DNA of 64,000 nucleotides from Alphaproteobacteria bacterium (lineage in GTDB: Bacteria; Pseudomonadota; Alphaproteobacteria; Reyranellales; Reyranellaceae). Shown here piece by piece: positions 20,774-29,168 of this stretch (the stretch's first letter is position 1; the number at the start of each line of letters is the position of its first letter). The DNA is taken from the NCBI GenBank assembly GCA_017307275.1, contig JAFKFK010000028.1, positions 1 through 64,000 of the forward strand, given 5' to 3'. Under the pieces are notes generated by a model. That model made no database searches and was not told where the DNA came from. It saw only the letters and a program-made list of their open reading frames with translations. A program made the position numbers and the translations under genes.

Positions 20774-20790
20774 CCTTAGGAAAACTAAGG
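20774..20790. promoter_or_regulatory. second short inverted repeat beside the candidate operator
   Basis: CCTTAG and CTAAGG flank a five-base spacer, only three bases after the first dyad. This could be a second protein site or a small hairpin. The rest of the gap (20669-20938) shows no gene. Confidence 0.25.
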
Positions 20791-20938
20791 CGAAGTTGCC
20801 TGCATTGAAGGCACATCTTTTGCGAGTGTGACCGGCACGACATAGCGCGCCGTCAAACCTGCGCCGCAATTGACAGAGGGCCGACGGGCAACCACATCTC
20901 GCCCTCGCGCCGCTGAATTTTTCGCGGGGGAGTCCAGC

Positions 20939-22081
20939 TTGTCACTTCATCGCCGTTTGCTGGCAGCCGCCGGCCTACTCTTCGTTGCTTCGTCGTTGGC
21001 GTTCGCCCAGGGCGGGCCGCCTGCCATGCCGGTCGGCGTCGCCGAACCGGTGGCGAAGCGTGTTACCCAGTGGGACGAATTCTCGGGCCGCTTCGAGGCG
21101 TTGGCCTCGGTCGAGGTTCGGGCGCGGGTATCGGGCTTCATCGACAAGCTGCACTTCCGCGACGGCCAGCTCGTCAAAGCGGGCGACCCGCTCTTCACCA
21201 TCGACCAGCGGCCGTTCCAGATCGCCGTCGAAAGCGCACAGGCCGAGGTCGCGCGCACCACGGCCCAGGTCGAACTGGCGGAGTTGCAGGTCGATCGTGG
21301 CGCCTCTCTCATCAAGTCCAAGACCATCACCGACCAGGAGTTCGACACCCGTAAGGCCAATCTGAGCATCGCTCGTGCCCAGCAGAAGTCGGCCGAAGCA
21401 GGTCTCAAGACTGCAGAGCTCAATCTCGAATGGACCGAGGTGCGGGCGCCGATCAGCGGCCGTATTTCCGATCGCAAGGTCGATGCCGGCAATCTGATCG
21501 CCGGCGGCCAGAGCGGCGCCACCCTGCTCGCCACCATCGTCACCCTCGATCCGATCCGCTTCGTGTTCGATATCTCCGAAGCCGATCACCTGCGCTACTC
21601 GCGTCTCGTCCTGTCGGGGGCACTCTCCTCCTCGCGCGACGGCGATAACCCGGTGCGCATTCGCCTCGCCGACGAGACCGAGTGGACCCGCAAGGGCAAG
21701 ATGGACTTCGTCGACAATGCGATGACCGCGCGGTCGGGCACGATCCGCGGCCGCGCCCTGGTCGACAACAAGGACCAGCTCCTCACGCCCGGCATCTTCG
21801 GCCGCCTGCAACTCTTCGGCGGTGAATACGATGCACTCCTGATCCCCGACTCCGCGATCGTCTCCGATCAGTCGCGCAAGATCGTGTTCACCGTCGGCAA
21901 GGACGACGTCGTGCAGGCGAAGCCGGTAACGCTCGGCCCCATCGTCGACGGGTTGCGCGTGATCCGCAGCGGCCTGCAGCCGACCGACCGGGTCGTGCTC
22001 GACGGCCTCGCCAATCCGTTTGTACGGCCCGGAGCGAAGGTCGTCCCGCAGAAGTCAGAGATCGTCGCCAAAGCCGGTTAA
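20939..22081 (+). CDS. RND efflux periplasmic adaptor (MexE/AcrA type)
   Basis: 380 residues. Signal peptide RRLLAAAGLLFVASSLAFAQG, then RVTQWDEFSGRFEALASVEV (MexE-like opening) and VRARVSGFIDKLHFRDGQLVKAGD. The helical hairpin covers about 95-160, and LEWTEVRAPISGRISDRKV closes the lipoyl half. I place the start at TTG 20939 because GGGGGAG lies six bases upstream and the signal peptide begins right after. The frame extends to a TTG at 20870 without a binding site. It pairs with the permease 24 bases downstream. Confidence 0.88.
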   Translation: MSLHRRLLAAAGLLFVASSLAFAQGGPPAMPVGVAEPVAKRVTQWDEFSGRFEALASVEVRARVSGFIDKLHFRDGQLVKAGDPLFTIDQRPFQIAVESAQAEVARTTAQVELAELQVDRGASLIKSKTITDQEFDTRKANLSIARAQQKSAEAGLKTAELNLEWTEVRAPISGRISDRKVDAGNLIAGGQSGATLLATIVTLDPIRFVFDISEADHLRYSRLVLSGALSSSRDGDNPVRIRLADETEWTRKGKMDFVDNAMTARSGTIRGRALVDNKDQLLTPGIFGRLQLFGGEYDALLIPDSAIVSDQSRKIVFTVGKDDVVQAKPVTLGPIVDGLRVIRSGLQPTDRVVLDGLANPFVRPGAKVVPQKSEIVAKAG

Positions 22082-22105
22082 GACCTCCTCCTTCAGAGTC
22101 AGCCC

Positions 22106-25100
22106 ATGCGTTTTTCGCACTTCTTCATCGACCGGCCGATCTTTGCCTCGGTGCTGTCGGTCATCATCGTGATCGTGGGCTTCATCGCCCAGCGCGGCCT
22201 GCCGGTGGCGGAATATCCCGACATTGCGCCGCCGACGGTCAACATCACCGCGACCTATCCCGGTGCCTCGGCCGAAGTCATCGCCGAAACCGTCGCCACG
22301 CCGATAGAGCTCGAGGTCAACGGCGTCGACGACATGCTCTACATCGAGTCGCAGTCGACCGGTGACGGAAGGCTGTCGATCAACGTCGTGTTCAAGCCTG
22401 GCGTCAACATCGACCAAGCCCAGGTGCTGGTGCAGAACCGTGTCGCCGTCGCCCAGCCACGCCTGCCCGAGGACGTGCAGCGGCTCGGCATCGTCGTGCG
22501 CAAGGCCTCGCCCGACCTGATGATGGTCGTGCACATGTCGTCGCCCGACGGCAGCCGCGACCAGCAGTACATTTCCAACTACGCCACGCTCTACGTTAAG
22601 GACGTGCTGACCCGCGTCGACGGCGTGGGCAACGTGCTGGTGTTCGGCGGCCGCGACTACTCGATGCGCGTGTGGCTGGATCCCGCCCGCGTCGCCGCGC
22701 GCAACCTGACGGCGGGCGAAGTGGTGCTGGCGCTGCGGGCGGCCAACCTCCAGGTCGCCGCCGGCGCGGTGAACCAGGCCCCGGCCGTATCGCCGGGCGC
22801 CTTCACCCTGTCGGTGCGCACGCTCGGACGGTTGAGTTCGCCCGACGAATTCGAGAACATCGTGATCCGCGCCGAACCCGATGGTTCGGTGACCCGCCTG
22901 CGCGACATCGCCCGCGTCGAGCTGGGTGCGCAGGACTACACGCAGAATTCCTATCTCGACAACAAGCCGGCGGTGGCGCTCGGCATCTTCCAGCGCCCCG
23001 GCTCCAATGCGCTCAAGACCTCGGACGCGATCATCGCCGAGATGGACCGGCTGAAGAAGAGCTTCCCGGCCGGCATCGACTATTCGATCGTCTATAATCC
23101 AACCACCTTCATCCAGGCCTCGATCGACGCCGTCATCACGACGCTGTTCGAAGCGGTGATCCTGGTCGTCATCGTCGTGATCGTGTTCCTACAGACATGG
23201 CGGGCGGCGATCATCCCCATCCTCGCCATTCCGGTGTCGCTGATCGGCGCCTTCGCGGTGATGGCCGCGGTCGGCGTCTCGTTCAACACACTGTCGCTGT
23301 TCGGCCTCGTGCTGGCCATCGGCATCGTGGTCGACGACGCCATCGTCGTGGTCGAGAACGTCGAGCGCTATCTCACCCAGGGCATGTCGCCCAAGGAGGC
23401 GGCGCACAAGACCATGGACGAGGTCGGCAGCGCGCTGATCGCGATCTCCCTGGTGTTGATCGCCGTGTTCCTGCCGACGGCCTTCATCACCGGCCTGCAG
23501 GGCACCTTCTACAAGCAGTTCGCCATCACCATCGCAGCGTCGACCGCGATCTCGGCCTTCGTGTCGCTAACGCTGTCGCCCGCCATGGCGGCGATGCTGC
23601 TCAAGACCCATGCGCTGTCGCATGTCGAGAAGTCGAGCCCCAGCCTGCTGGACCGCATCGCGTGGCCGATGCACTGGTTCTTCCGGCACTTCAATCGCGG
23701 CTTCGACTGGCTGTCGAATGCCTATGGCCGTACGACATCGCGGTTGATCCGCATGAGCTTCATCATGCTGGTGCTCTACGCCGGTCTGGTCGGGCTCACC
23801 TATAATCGGCTGGCCGTCACGCCGACCGGTCTGGTGCCGCAGCTCGACCGTTCGTACCTGATCGCCGCCATGCAGCTTCCCGCCGGTTCGACCCTGGAGC
23901 GGTCCGACGCGCTGGTGCGACAGGCGAGCGAGATCATCATGTCGCGGCCGGGCGTGGAGCATGCCGTGGCGTTCGTCGGCTTCGACGGCGCTACGTTCAC
24001 CAATGCCCCCAACACGGGCGTGATCTTCGTCACCCTGAAGCCGTTCAAGGAACGGCAGAACATCAGCAAGGACGCGATCCTCGCCGATCTGCGCGGTCGC
24101 ATGTTCGGCCTGCGCGAGGCCTTCGTGTTCGTGCTCGAGCCGCCGGCCGTGCCGGGCATCGGTACCGGCGGCGGCCTCAAGGGCTATGTGCAGGATCGCG
24201 CCTCGCGCGGCCTGACGGCCCTCGAAGGCGCGACCTGGGCTCTGGCCGGTGCGGCGGGACAGGCGCCCGGCCTCACTCAGGCCTTCACGCTCTACAATAC
24301 GCGCACGCCGCAGATCTTCGCCGACATCGATCGCACCAAGGCCGAGCAGCTCGGCGTGCCGATTGCCCGCGTGTTCGAAACGCTGTCGGCCTACATGGGC
24401 TCGGCCTACATCAACGACTTCAACATTCTCGGCCGCACCTATCGCGTGACCGTGCAAGCCGACAATCCCTACCGCCTGACCCTGCGCGACGTAGAGAATC
24501 TCAAGACCCGCAGCGTCAGCGGCGAGATGGTGCCGATCGGCGCCGTCGCGACGTTCCGCGACATCACGGGGCCCTATCGCGTGGCGCGCTTTAATCTCTA
24601 CCCGGCCGCCGAGGTACAGGTGGCCCTGCAACGCGGCTACTCTTCCGGTCAGGGCATCGCCACCATGGAGAACCTGGCGCAGAAGGTCCTGCCCTCGGGC
24701 TTCGAGCTCGCCTGGACGGAAATCGCGCTGCAGGAAAAGCTGGCGGGCAACACCGCCGTCCTGGCCTTTGGCCTCGCCGTGCTGTTCGTGTTCCTGCTGC
24801 TGGCGGCGCTCTACGAGAGTTGGCTGTTGCCGCTCGCGGTCATCCTGATCGTGCCGATGTGTATTCTCGCGGCCATGATCGGCGTCAACATCCGGGGGCT
24901 GGACCGCAACGTTCTGGTCGAGGTCGGTCTGATCGTGCTGGTGGGCCTTGCTGCGAAGAACGCCATCCTGATCGTGGAGTTCGCCAAGCAGGCCCACGAG
25001 CAGGGCATGAACCGCTTCGATGCGGCCGTCACCGCGGCGCGCACGCGGCTCCGGCCTATCCTGATGACCTCGCTCGCCTTCATCCTGGGCGTGGTGCCGC

Positions 25101-25294
25101 TGGTGTTCAGCGAAGGCGCGGGTGCCGAGATGCGTCAGTCGCTGGGTACCGCGGTGTTCTCGGGCATGCTGGGCGTCACGCTGTTCGGCCTGATCTTCAC
25201 GCCGCTCTTCTACGTGCTGAGCGTCGGCCTGGCCGAGCTGCGCTTCAAGTGGCGCAAGCAGGAGATCAAGCACGAGTTCAAGCCGGAGAGCTGA
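22106..25294 (+). CDS. RND efflux permease (MexF/BepE type, HAE1)
   Basis: 1062 residues. It starts MRFSHFFIDRPIFASVLSVI. It carries PVAEYPDIAPPTVNI and the fourth-helix Asp pair in [20 protein letters not shown]. Late elements are TLFEAVILVVIVVIVFLQTW and [21 protein letters not shown]. It is a different subfamily from the permease at 12157-15276, as shown by low similarity outside the shared motifs. No outer-membrane channel follows; the next gene converges from the other strand. Confidence 0.93.
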   Translation: MRFSHFFIDRPIFASVLSVIIVIVGFIAQRGLPVAEYPDIAPPTVNITATYPGASAEVIAETVATPIELEVNGVDDMLYIESQSTGDGRLSINVVFKPGVNIDQAQVLVQNRVAVAQPRLPEDVQRLGIVVRKASPDLMMVVHMSSPDGSRDQQYISNYATLYVKDVLTRVDGVGNVLVFGGRDYSMRVWLDPARVAARNLTAGEVVLALRAANLQVAAGAVNQAPAVSPGAFTLSVRTLGRLSSPDEFENIVIRAEPDGSVTRLRDIARVELGAQDYTQNSYLDNKPAVALGIFQRPGSNALKTSDAIIAEMDRLKKSFPAGIDYSIVYNPTTFIQASIDAVITTLFEAVILVVIVVIVFLQTWRAAIIPILAIPVSLIGAFAVMAAVGVSFNTLSLFGLVLAIGIVVDDAIVVVENVERYLTQGMSPKEAAHKTMDEVGSALIAISLVLIAVFLPTAFITGLQGTFYKQFAITIAASTAISAFVSLTLSPAMAAMLLKTHALSHVEKSSPSLLDRIAWPMHWFFRHFNRGFDWLSNAYGRTTSRLIRMSFIMLVLYAGLVGLTYNRLAVTPTGLVPQLDRSYLIAAMQLPAGSTLERSDALVRQASEIIMSRPGVEHAVAFVGFDGATFTNAPNTGVIFVTLKPFKERQNISKDAILADLRGRMFGLREAFVFVLEPPAVPGIGTGGGLKGYVQDRASRGLTALEGATWALAGAAGQAPGLTQAFTLYNTRTPQIFADIDRTKAEQLGVPIARVFETLSAYMGSAYINDFNILGRTYRVTVQADNPYRLTLRDVENLKTRSVSGEMVPIGAVATFRDITGPYRVARFNLYPAAEVQVALQRGYSSGQGIATMENLAQKVLPSGFELAWTEIALQEKLAGNTAVLAFGLAVLFVFLLLAALYESWLLPLAVILIVPMCILAAMIGVNIRGLDRNVLVEVGLIVLVGLAAKNAILIVEFAKQAHEQGMNRFDAAVTAARTRLRPILMTSLAFILGVVPLVFSEGAGAEMRQSLGTAVFSGMLGVTLFGLIFTPLFYVLSVGLAELRFKWRKQEIKHEFKPES

Positions 25295-25319
25295 CCCCTC
25301 CGGCCCTGAACGTCGGCTC

Positions 25320-26546
25320 TCAGGTCGTCGCCGGTTTCGGCGGCGGCCCGAGCAGCGCGAAGCTTACCTGCACGAGTCCGGCCACGAGCCCCATGCCGAC
25401 TCCCAGGCGCCAGGCGAGGTCGTAGGAGCCCATCATGTCGAACAGCAGCCCGCCGCCGAAGGCGCCGAGGAAGCTGCCGACCTGATGGCTCATGAAGGCC
25501 ACGCCCTGGATCATCGCCTGCCAGCGCACGCCGAACATCTCGGCGACGGAGCCCGCAACCAGCGGGCCGACGCCCAGCCACAGGAAGCCCATGATCGAAG
25601 CGAAGACCAGGGTGGAGAGCGGCGTCGGCGGGAAGAAGAAGTACCCCGCCAGCACGATCGAGCGGGCGATGTAGATGCCACCAAGCAAGGCGAGCTTGGA
25701 CCAGCGGCCACCGGCCCAGCCGAAGAACAGGCTGCCGAACACATTGAACAGCGCGATCGCGCCCAGCGCTTCGGCGCCGAGCGAGGGATCCATGCCGCAG
25801 ATCGCGAGATAGGACGGCAGGTGGGTGGTGATGAAGAGAAGCTGCATGCCGCAGACGAAGTAAGCCATGGTCATCACCAGGAACGGCAGGCTGCGCGATG
25901 CGCTGGCGAGCGCCGTTCGCGCCGACACGTTGCCGATCTGATTCGCCGTTGCCGGCGGCAGGGCGAGCCTATCCACCCGGCCGGCGATCCAGGCCGCCGG
26001 TAGCATGCCGACCACCAACACGAGGAATCCCAGGAGGCCGGCGCGCCACCCCAGGTCGGCCGTCAGCGTCTGGCCGAGCGGGGCGGCGAGCAGCGCACCC
26101 AGCGAGCCGGTGGCGGTGATGGCGCCCAGGACGAAGCTGCGCAGCGGGCCGGGCACGGCGCGCGAACCGACCGCGAGCGAGATGGCCGAGGCCGTGCAGG
26201 CGAGCGCCATGCCGATCAGCACGCCGCCGCCCAGCATCACGCCCGTCATGCCACCGGCCATCGCAAACAAGGCGAGACCCACGATGTAGAGCACCGAGCC
26301 CGCCATCATCACCGGCCGGAAGCCGACGCGTACCGCCAAAGCGCCGGCGACTGGCTGCAGGAAGCCCCAGGCGAGGTTCTGGACCGACATGGCCAGCGCG
26401 AAATCGGAGACGGTGAGCGCGATGTCGCGGGTCAGCGACGGCATGACCAGGCCGAAGCTCTGGCGCACGCCCATGCCGAGGCTCAACATGATCGAGGCGC
26501 CGATCAGGATCGGCATGACCGGCCGCAGTTCCTTGAGGACGGTCAT
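25320..26546 (-). CDS. major facilitator superfamily transporter
   Basis: 408 residues with about 12 hydrophobic helices, beginning PVMPILIGASIMLSLGMGVRQSFGLVMP. The loop 2-3 region carries GALAVRVGFRPVMM, a degraded form of the usual G-x-x-x-D-R-x-G-R. It is divergent from a TetR gene, and the intergenic space holds two matching palindromes, so it is probably the repressed target and may export or import the inducer. Substrate unknown. Confidence 0.83.
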   Translation of the reverse strand: MTVLKELRPVMPILIGASIMLSLGMGVRQSFGLVMPSLTRDIALTVSDFALAMSVQNLAWGFLQPVAGALAVRVGFRPVMMAGSVLYIVGLALFAMAGGMTGVMLGGGVLIGMALACTASAISLAVGSRAVPGPLRSFVLGAITATGSLGALLAAPLGQTLTADLGWRAGLLGFLVLVVGMLPAAWIAGRVDRLALPPATANQIGNVSARTALASASRSLPFLVMTMAYFVCGMQLLFITTHLPSYLAICGMDPSLGAEALGAIALFNVFGSLFFGWAGGRWSKLALLGGIYIARSIVLAGYFFFPPTPLSTLVFASIMGFLWLGVGPLVAGSVAEMFGVRWQAMIQGVAFMSHQVGSFLGAFGGGLLFDMMGSYDLAWRLGVGMGLVAGLVQVSFALLGPPPKPATT

Positions 26547-26564
26547 CGCAACGCTCCACCTTGA

Positions 26565-26582
26565 TTACACAGGTCTGTGCAC
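26565..26582. promoter_or_regulatory. operator 1 for the TetR regulator (MFS-proximal)
   Basis: TTACACAG-GT-CTGTGCAC: left half perfect, right half with changes at its last three positions. It lies 19 bases upstream of the MFS start codon and shares the core ACAGGTCTGTG with the second site. Confidence 0.7.
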
Positions 26583-26615
26583 CTTAGTTTCGAGGATGAG
26601 CTGGTCAAGGATGAA

Positions 26616-26633
26616 GTAAACAGGTCTGTGTAA
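26616..26633. promoter_or_regulatory. operator 2 for the TetR regulator (regulator-proximal)
   Basis: GTAAACAG-GT-CTGTGTAA: right half perfect, left half with changes at its outer positions. It ends one base before the TetR ATG, so a bound dimer would block initiation directly. The centres of the two sites are 51 bases apart, about five helical turns. Confidence 0.7.
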
Positions 26634-26634
26634 T

Positions 26635-27228
26635 ATGACGCGATCCGAAGACAGAGCTGCCATGCAGGAGCGCATCCTCGAGACGGCGGACCGGCTGTTC
26701 TACGGCCAGGGCATCCGCGCGGTCGGCGTCGACACGATTGCCGCCGAGATCGGCATCAGCAAACGCACGCTCTATAACCACTTCGCGTCGAAGGACGACC
26801 TGATCGTCGCCTACCTGTCGCGGCGCCTGAAGCCCACGCCACCGTCGGAACGGCCGCCGGTCGAGCAGATCCTGGGCAGCTTCGAGCGGCTGGAACGCAC
26901 GATAGGAACTGGTGGCGGCACCGGCGTCTTTCGCGGCTGCCCCTTCGTCAATGCCGTGGCTGAGCTCAAGGAGCCGGCACACGCCGCCAACAGGATTGCG
27001 CTCGCCTTCAAGGAGCAGCGTCGCAAATGGTTTCAGGCGTTGCTGGTGCAGTTGGGCGTGGCCGACCCGGAGACGCTGTCGATGCAGCTCCTGTTGCTGA
27101 TCGACGGCGCCATTGCCGCGGCGATCGTGCGCGGCGACCCCAAGGTCGCGACGGCGGCACGCCAGGCGGCCGCCGTGCTTCTGCAGGCGGCCGGGGTGAA
27201 GGTGCCGAAAAAGCTCAGGTCGAGCTAA
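26635..27228 (+). CDS. TetR/AcrR-family transcriptional repressor
   Basis: 197 residues. The N-terminal helix-turn-helix (about 12-58) reads RILETADRLFYGQGIRAVGVDTIAAEIGISKRTLYNHFASKDDL, standard for the family. The C-terminal ligand domain has two cysteine-containing stretches, including GVFRGCPFVNAVAEL. With operator 2 ending one base before the ATG there is no room for a Shine-Dalgarno, so the message is either leaderless or starts at Met10 (MQERILETADR). It probably represses itself and the divergent MFS gene. Confidence 0.9.
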   Translation: MTRSEDRAAMQERILETADRLFYGQGIRAVGVDTIAAEIGISKRTLYNHFASKDDLIVAYLSRRLKPTPPSERPPVEQILGSFERLERTIGTGGGTGVFRGCPFVNAVAELKEPAHAANRIALAFKEQRRKWFQALLVQLGVADPETLSMQLLLLIDGAIAAAIVRGDPKVATAARQAAAVLLQAAGVKVPKKLRSS

Positions 27229-27236
27229 GCCGCCGG

Positions 27237-27368
27237 TCAGCGCGCGGCAGCGGAAACCCAGCGGGCGACGGCGCGGGCGAGGCTGGCCACGACCGCCCCA
27301 CGCAGCCGCAGCGCGCGGACCTCATAGGCCTGACGTTCGGCAATGGTGGGATAGGCAGTCGTGAACAT
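27237..27368 (-). CDS. 43-residue small protein, unknown function
   Basis: A short minus-strand gene with a strong GGAGG six bases before its ATG. The protein begins MFTTAYPTIAERQAYEVRAL and then forms an arginine- and alanine-rich amphipathic or weakly hydrophobic helix (LRGAVVASLARAVARWV) to the end, 43 residues in all. It is convergent with the TetR gene (eight bases between stops) and divergent from the LysR gene. It resembles the style of short alphaproteobacterial DUF1127-like proteins but lacks the DUF1127 C-terminal signature. The binding site, codon pattern and position filling the gap argue that it is real. Confidence 0.6.
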   Translation of the reverse strand: MFTTAYPTIAERQAYEVRALRLRGAVVASLARAVARWVSAAAR

Positions 27369-27469
27369 GAGAACCTCCAAAGGATGGAAACGAACCTAAT
27401 TCCATTCCGATTGGTGGTTAATAGAGAGTGATTGACTATTATTTATGAAGGATTTTCACTAATCACGAC

Positions 27470-28375
27470 ATGATCGATCACGCCAGCGAGATGGCCGCCT
27501 TCGTGCGGGTCGTTGAATCCAATGGCTTTTCCGCCGCGGCCCCGGCGCTCGGCCTCAGCCCGTCGGCCGTCAGCAAGCTGGTGACACGCCTCGAAACGCG
27601 GCTGGGGGTGCGGCTTCTGCAGCGTACGACCCGCGCCCTGCACCTCACCGAAGAAGGCGAGGCCTTCTACGCCACGGCGCGGCGTATCGTGGGCGAGATC
27701 GAGGCGCTCGAGGACCAGATCAGCCGGCACAGCAGCACGCCCTACGGGCTGCTCAAGGTCACGACCTCGCTCGCCTTTTCGACCCATCAGCTCGCCCCGG
27801 TGATCGGTCAATTTCTCGAGCGCTATCCGCAGCTCCAGCTCGAACTGATGCCGACCGACCGGGTCGTCGACATGATCGAGGAAGGCGTCGATATCGCGAT
27901 CCGCATCGGCCGCCTCGCCGACACGAGCTTCATTGCGCGCAAGATCGGCGAGGACGTGCGCCTGGTCTGCGCTTCACCCTCCTATCTCAGACACCGCCGC
28001 GCGCCGCAGCGGCCGGAAGATCTGACGCGCCACGCCTGCATCGTCTCGCGCGAGCACAGCTATCTCAATCGCTGGCCCTTCCGCATCGATGGCGAAGTCC
28101 GCGAGATCGAAGTCGGCGGCCGCCTCGCCGTCACCGAAGGCGAGGCGCAGATGCGGCTGGCGTTGCAAGGTCTGGGCATCGTCCGGCTGACCCGCCTCAC
28201 GGTCGCCGCGGCGGTCAAGAGCGGCGAACTGGTCTCGCTGCTCGAAGAGTTCCGCGCCGAGCAGCCTGTGCCCATCCACGCGGTCTATCCGCACCGCCGC
28301 CATCTCGCGCCCAAAGTCACGGCCTTCATCGACTTCATCCTCGAAAAGTTCTCGCCCCCGCCCTGGGAGATTTAG
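27470..28375 (+). CDS. LysR-family transcriptional regulator (DsdC/PtxE-like subgroup)
   Basis: 301 residues. The winged helix-turn-helix at about 1-60 includes FVRVVESNGFSAAAPALGLSPSAVSKLVTRLETRLGVRLLQRTTR, followed by the linker helix and a periplasmic-binding-like effector domain (LLKVTTSLAFSTHQLAPVI). AAGGA precedes the ATG. The upstream 100 bases are AT-rich and contain GTGATT (27428-27433) and AATCAC (27461-27466) as a possible spaced dyad. Its targets may be the small gene on the other side or the 28412-29960 genes downstream. Confidence 0.88.
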   Translation: MIDHASEMAAFVRVVESNGFSAAAPALGLSPSAVSKLVTRLETRLGVRLLQRTTRALHLTEEGEAFYATARRIVGEIEALEDQISRHSSTPYGLLKVTTSLAFSTHQLAPVIGQFLERYPQLQLELMPTDRVVDMIEEGVDIAIRIGRLADTSFIARKIGEDVRLVCASPSYLRHRRAPQRPEDLTRHACIVSREHSYLNRWPFRIDGEVREIEVGGRLAVTEGEAQMRLALQGLGIVRLTRLTVAAAVKSGELVSLLEEFRAEQPVPIHAVYPHRRHLAPKVTAFIDFILEKFSPPPWEI

Positions 28376-28411
28376 ATGCTAGGGTCGCGATAACAAACGA
28401 CAGGAGGGGAG

Positions 28412-28780
28412 ATGGATACCGAGACCGATCTTTTCGTGCAGGCTTTCTGGGTGAAGTGCCGCGATATCATCCGCCCGGAATTCGACGAGGCCGTCGATGC
28501 GCTGCGCGGTGCCGGTCATGAAGCCAACGTCGCGACGCTCGAATTCTCGCCGGATGAGGCCGGCAACGCCGACGCAGCGCCCGCGATGGTGCTGACCGTT
28601 CGCCCCAAGGGGTCCGATACCGCCCCGGCGCTGCATGTGCGTGGCGATGTTGTCGCCAGGGATGCCATCTTCGTCTCGGCCCTCGAAACACCGCGTCGAT
28701 ACGATCTGGCCCAGGTCGACCTTGCCGTCGTAAAGCGCGAGCTTGCGACTGCCTTCGCCACACTGCTTCCTGCTGAGTAA
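28412..28780 (+). CDS. conserved-looking hypothetical protein
   Basis: 122 residues, not recognised. AGGAGGGGAG sits just before the ATG. The protein is acidic, cytosolic and without a signal peptide. It looks like a small alpha/beta domain (FVQAFWVKCRDIIRPEFDEAVDALR helix, then beta-rich ATLEFSPDE and MVLTVRPKG). It is the first gene of a same-strand trio with an NTF2-like protein (15 bases downstream) and an enoyl-CoA hydratase. Confidence 0.7.
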   Translation: MDTETDLFVQAFWVKCRDIIRPEFDEAVDALRGAGHEANVATLEFSPDEAGNADAAPAMVLTVRPKGSDTAPALHVRGDVVARDAIFVSALETPRRYDLAQVDLAVVKRELATAFATLLPAE

Positions 28781-28795
28781 ACCGAGGAGGACACC

Positions 28796-29164
28796 ATGGC
28801 CGACGCCATCGACGACCTGTTCCGCCGTTTCGGCAAGGCCTTCAACAAGGCCGATGTCGACGAGATTGCCGCCTGCGTCACCGACGATTTCGAATGGCGC
28901 CTCAGCGCCGGCGGTGCGCCGTCCGGCCGCGTGCTCAAGGGCAAGGACGATCTGCGCGCCTACTTCGCCGACAAGAGCAAAGCGCCTCGCGAGGCGCGTT
29001 ACTCCGAAGCGCGTATCCATCGCGCCGGCGACAAGCTGTTCGGGACGTTCCGCGTCACCGGCATCGACCATGCTGGCAAGCCGTTCGACCGGTACGGCAT
29101 CGATCTCTACGAAGTGAGAGACGGCAAAATTTCCCTCAAGGACAGCTACGCAAAGGTCGACTGA
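28796..29164 (+). CDS. NTF2/SnoaL-like small protein
   Basis: 122 residues with the cone-shaped alpha+beta barrel pattern of the NTF2-like superfamily: N-terminal helix (IDDLFRRFGKAFNKADVDEIAACV), TDDFEWRL strand, a loop with GKDDLRAYFADK, and closing strands GTFRVTGIDHAGKPFDRYGIDLYEVRDGKISLKDSY. Members include ketosteroid isomerase-like and polyketide cyclase-like enzymes as well as non-enzymatic binders. GAGGAGG precedes the ATG, and the enoyl-CoA hydratase starts four bases after its stop. Confidence 0.8.
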   Translation: MADAIDDLFRRFGKAFNKADVDEIAACVTDDFEWRLSAGGAPSGRVLKGKDDLRAYFADKSKAPREARYSEARIHRAGDKLFGTFRVTGIDHAGKPFDRYGIDLYEVRDGKISLKDSYAKVD

Positions 29165-29168
29165 GAAA

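Noticed and set aside
23567..25273. 568-codon minus-strand frame opposite the second RND permease
   Set aside because: Antisense shadow of a motif-complete gene.
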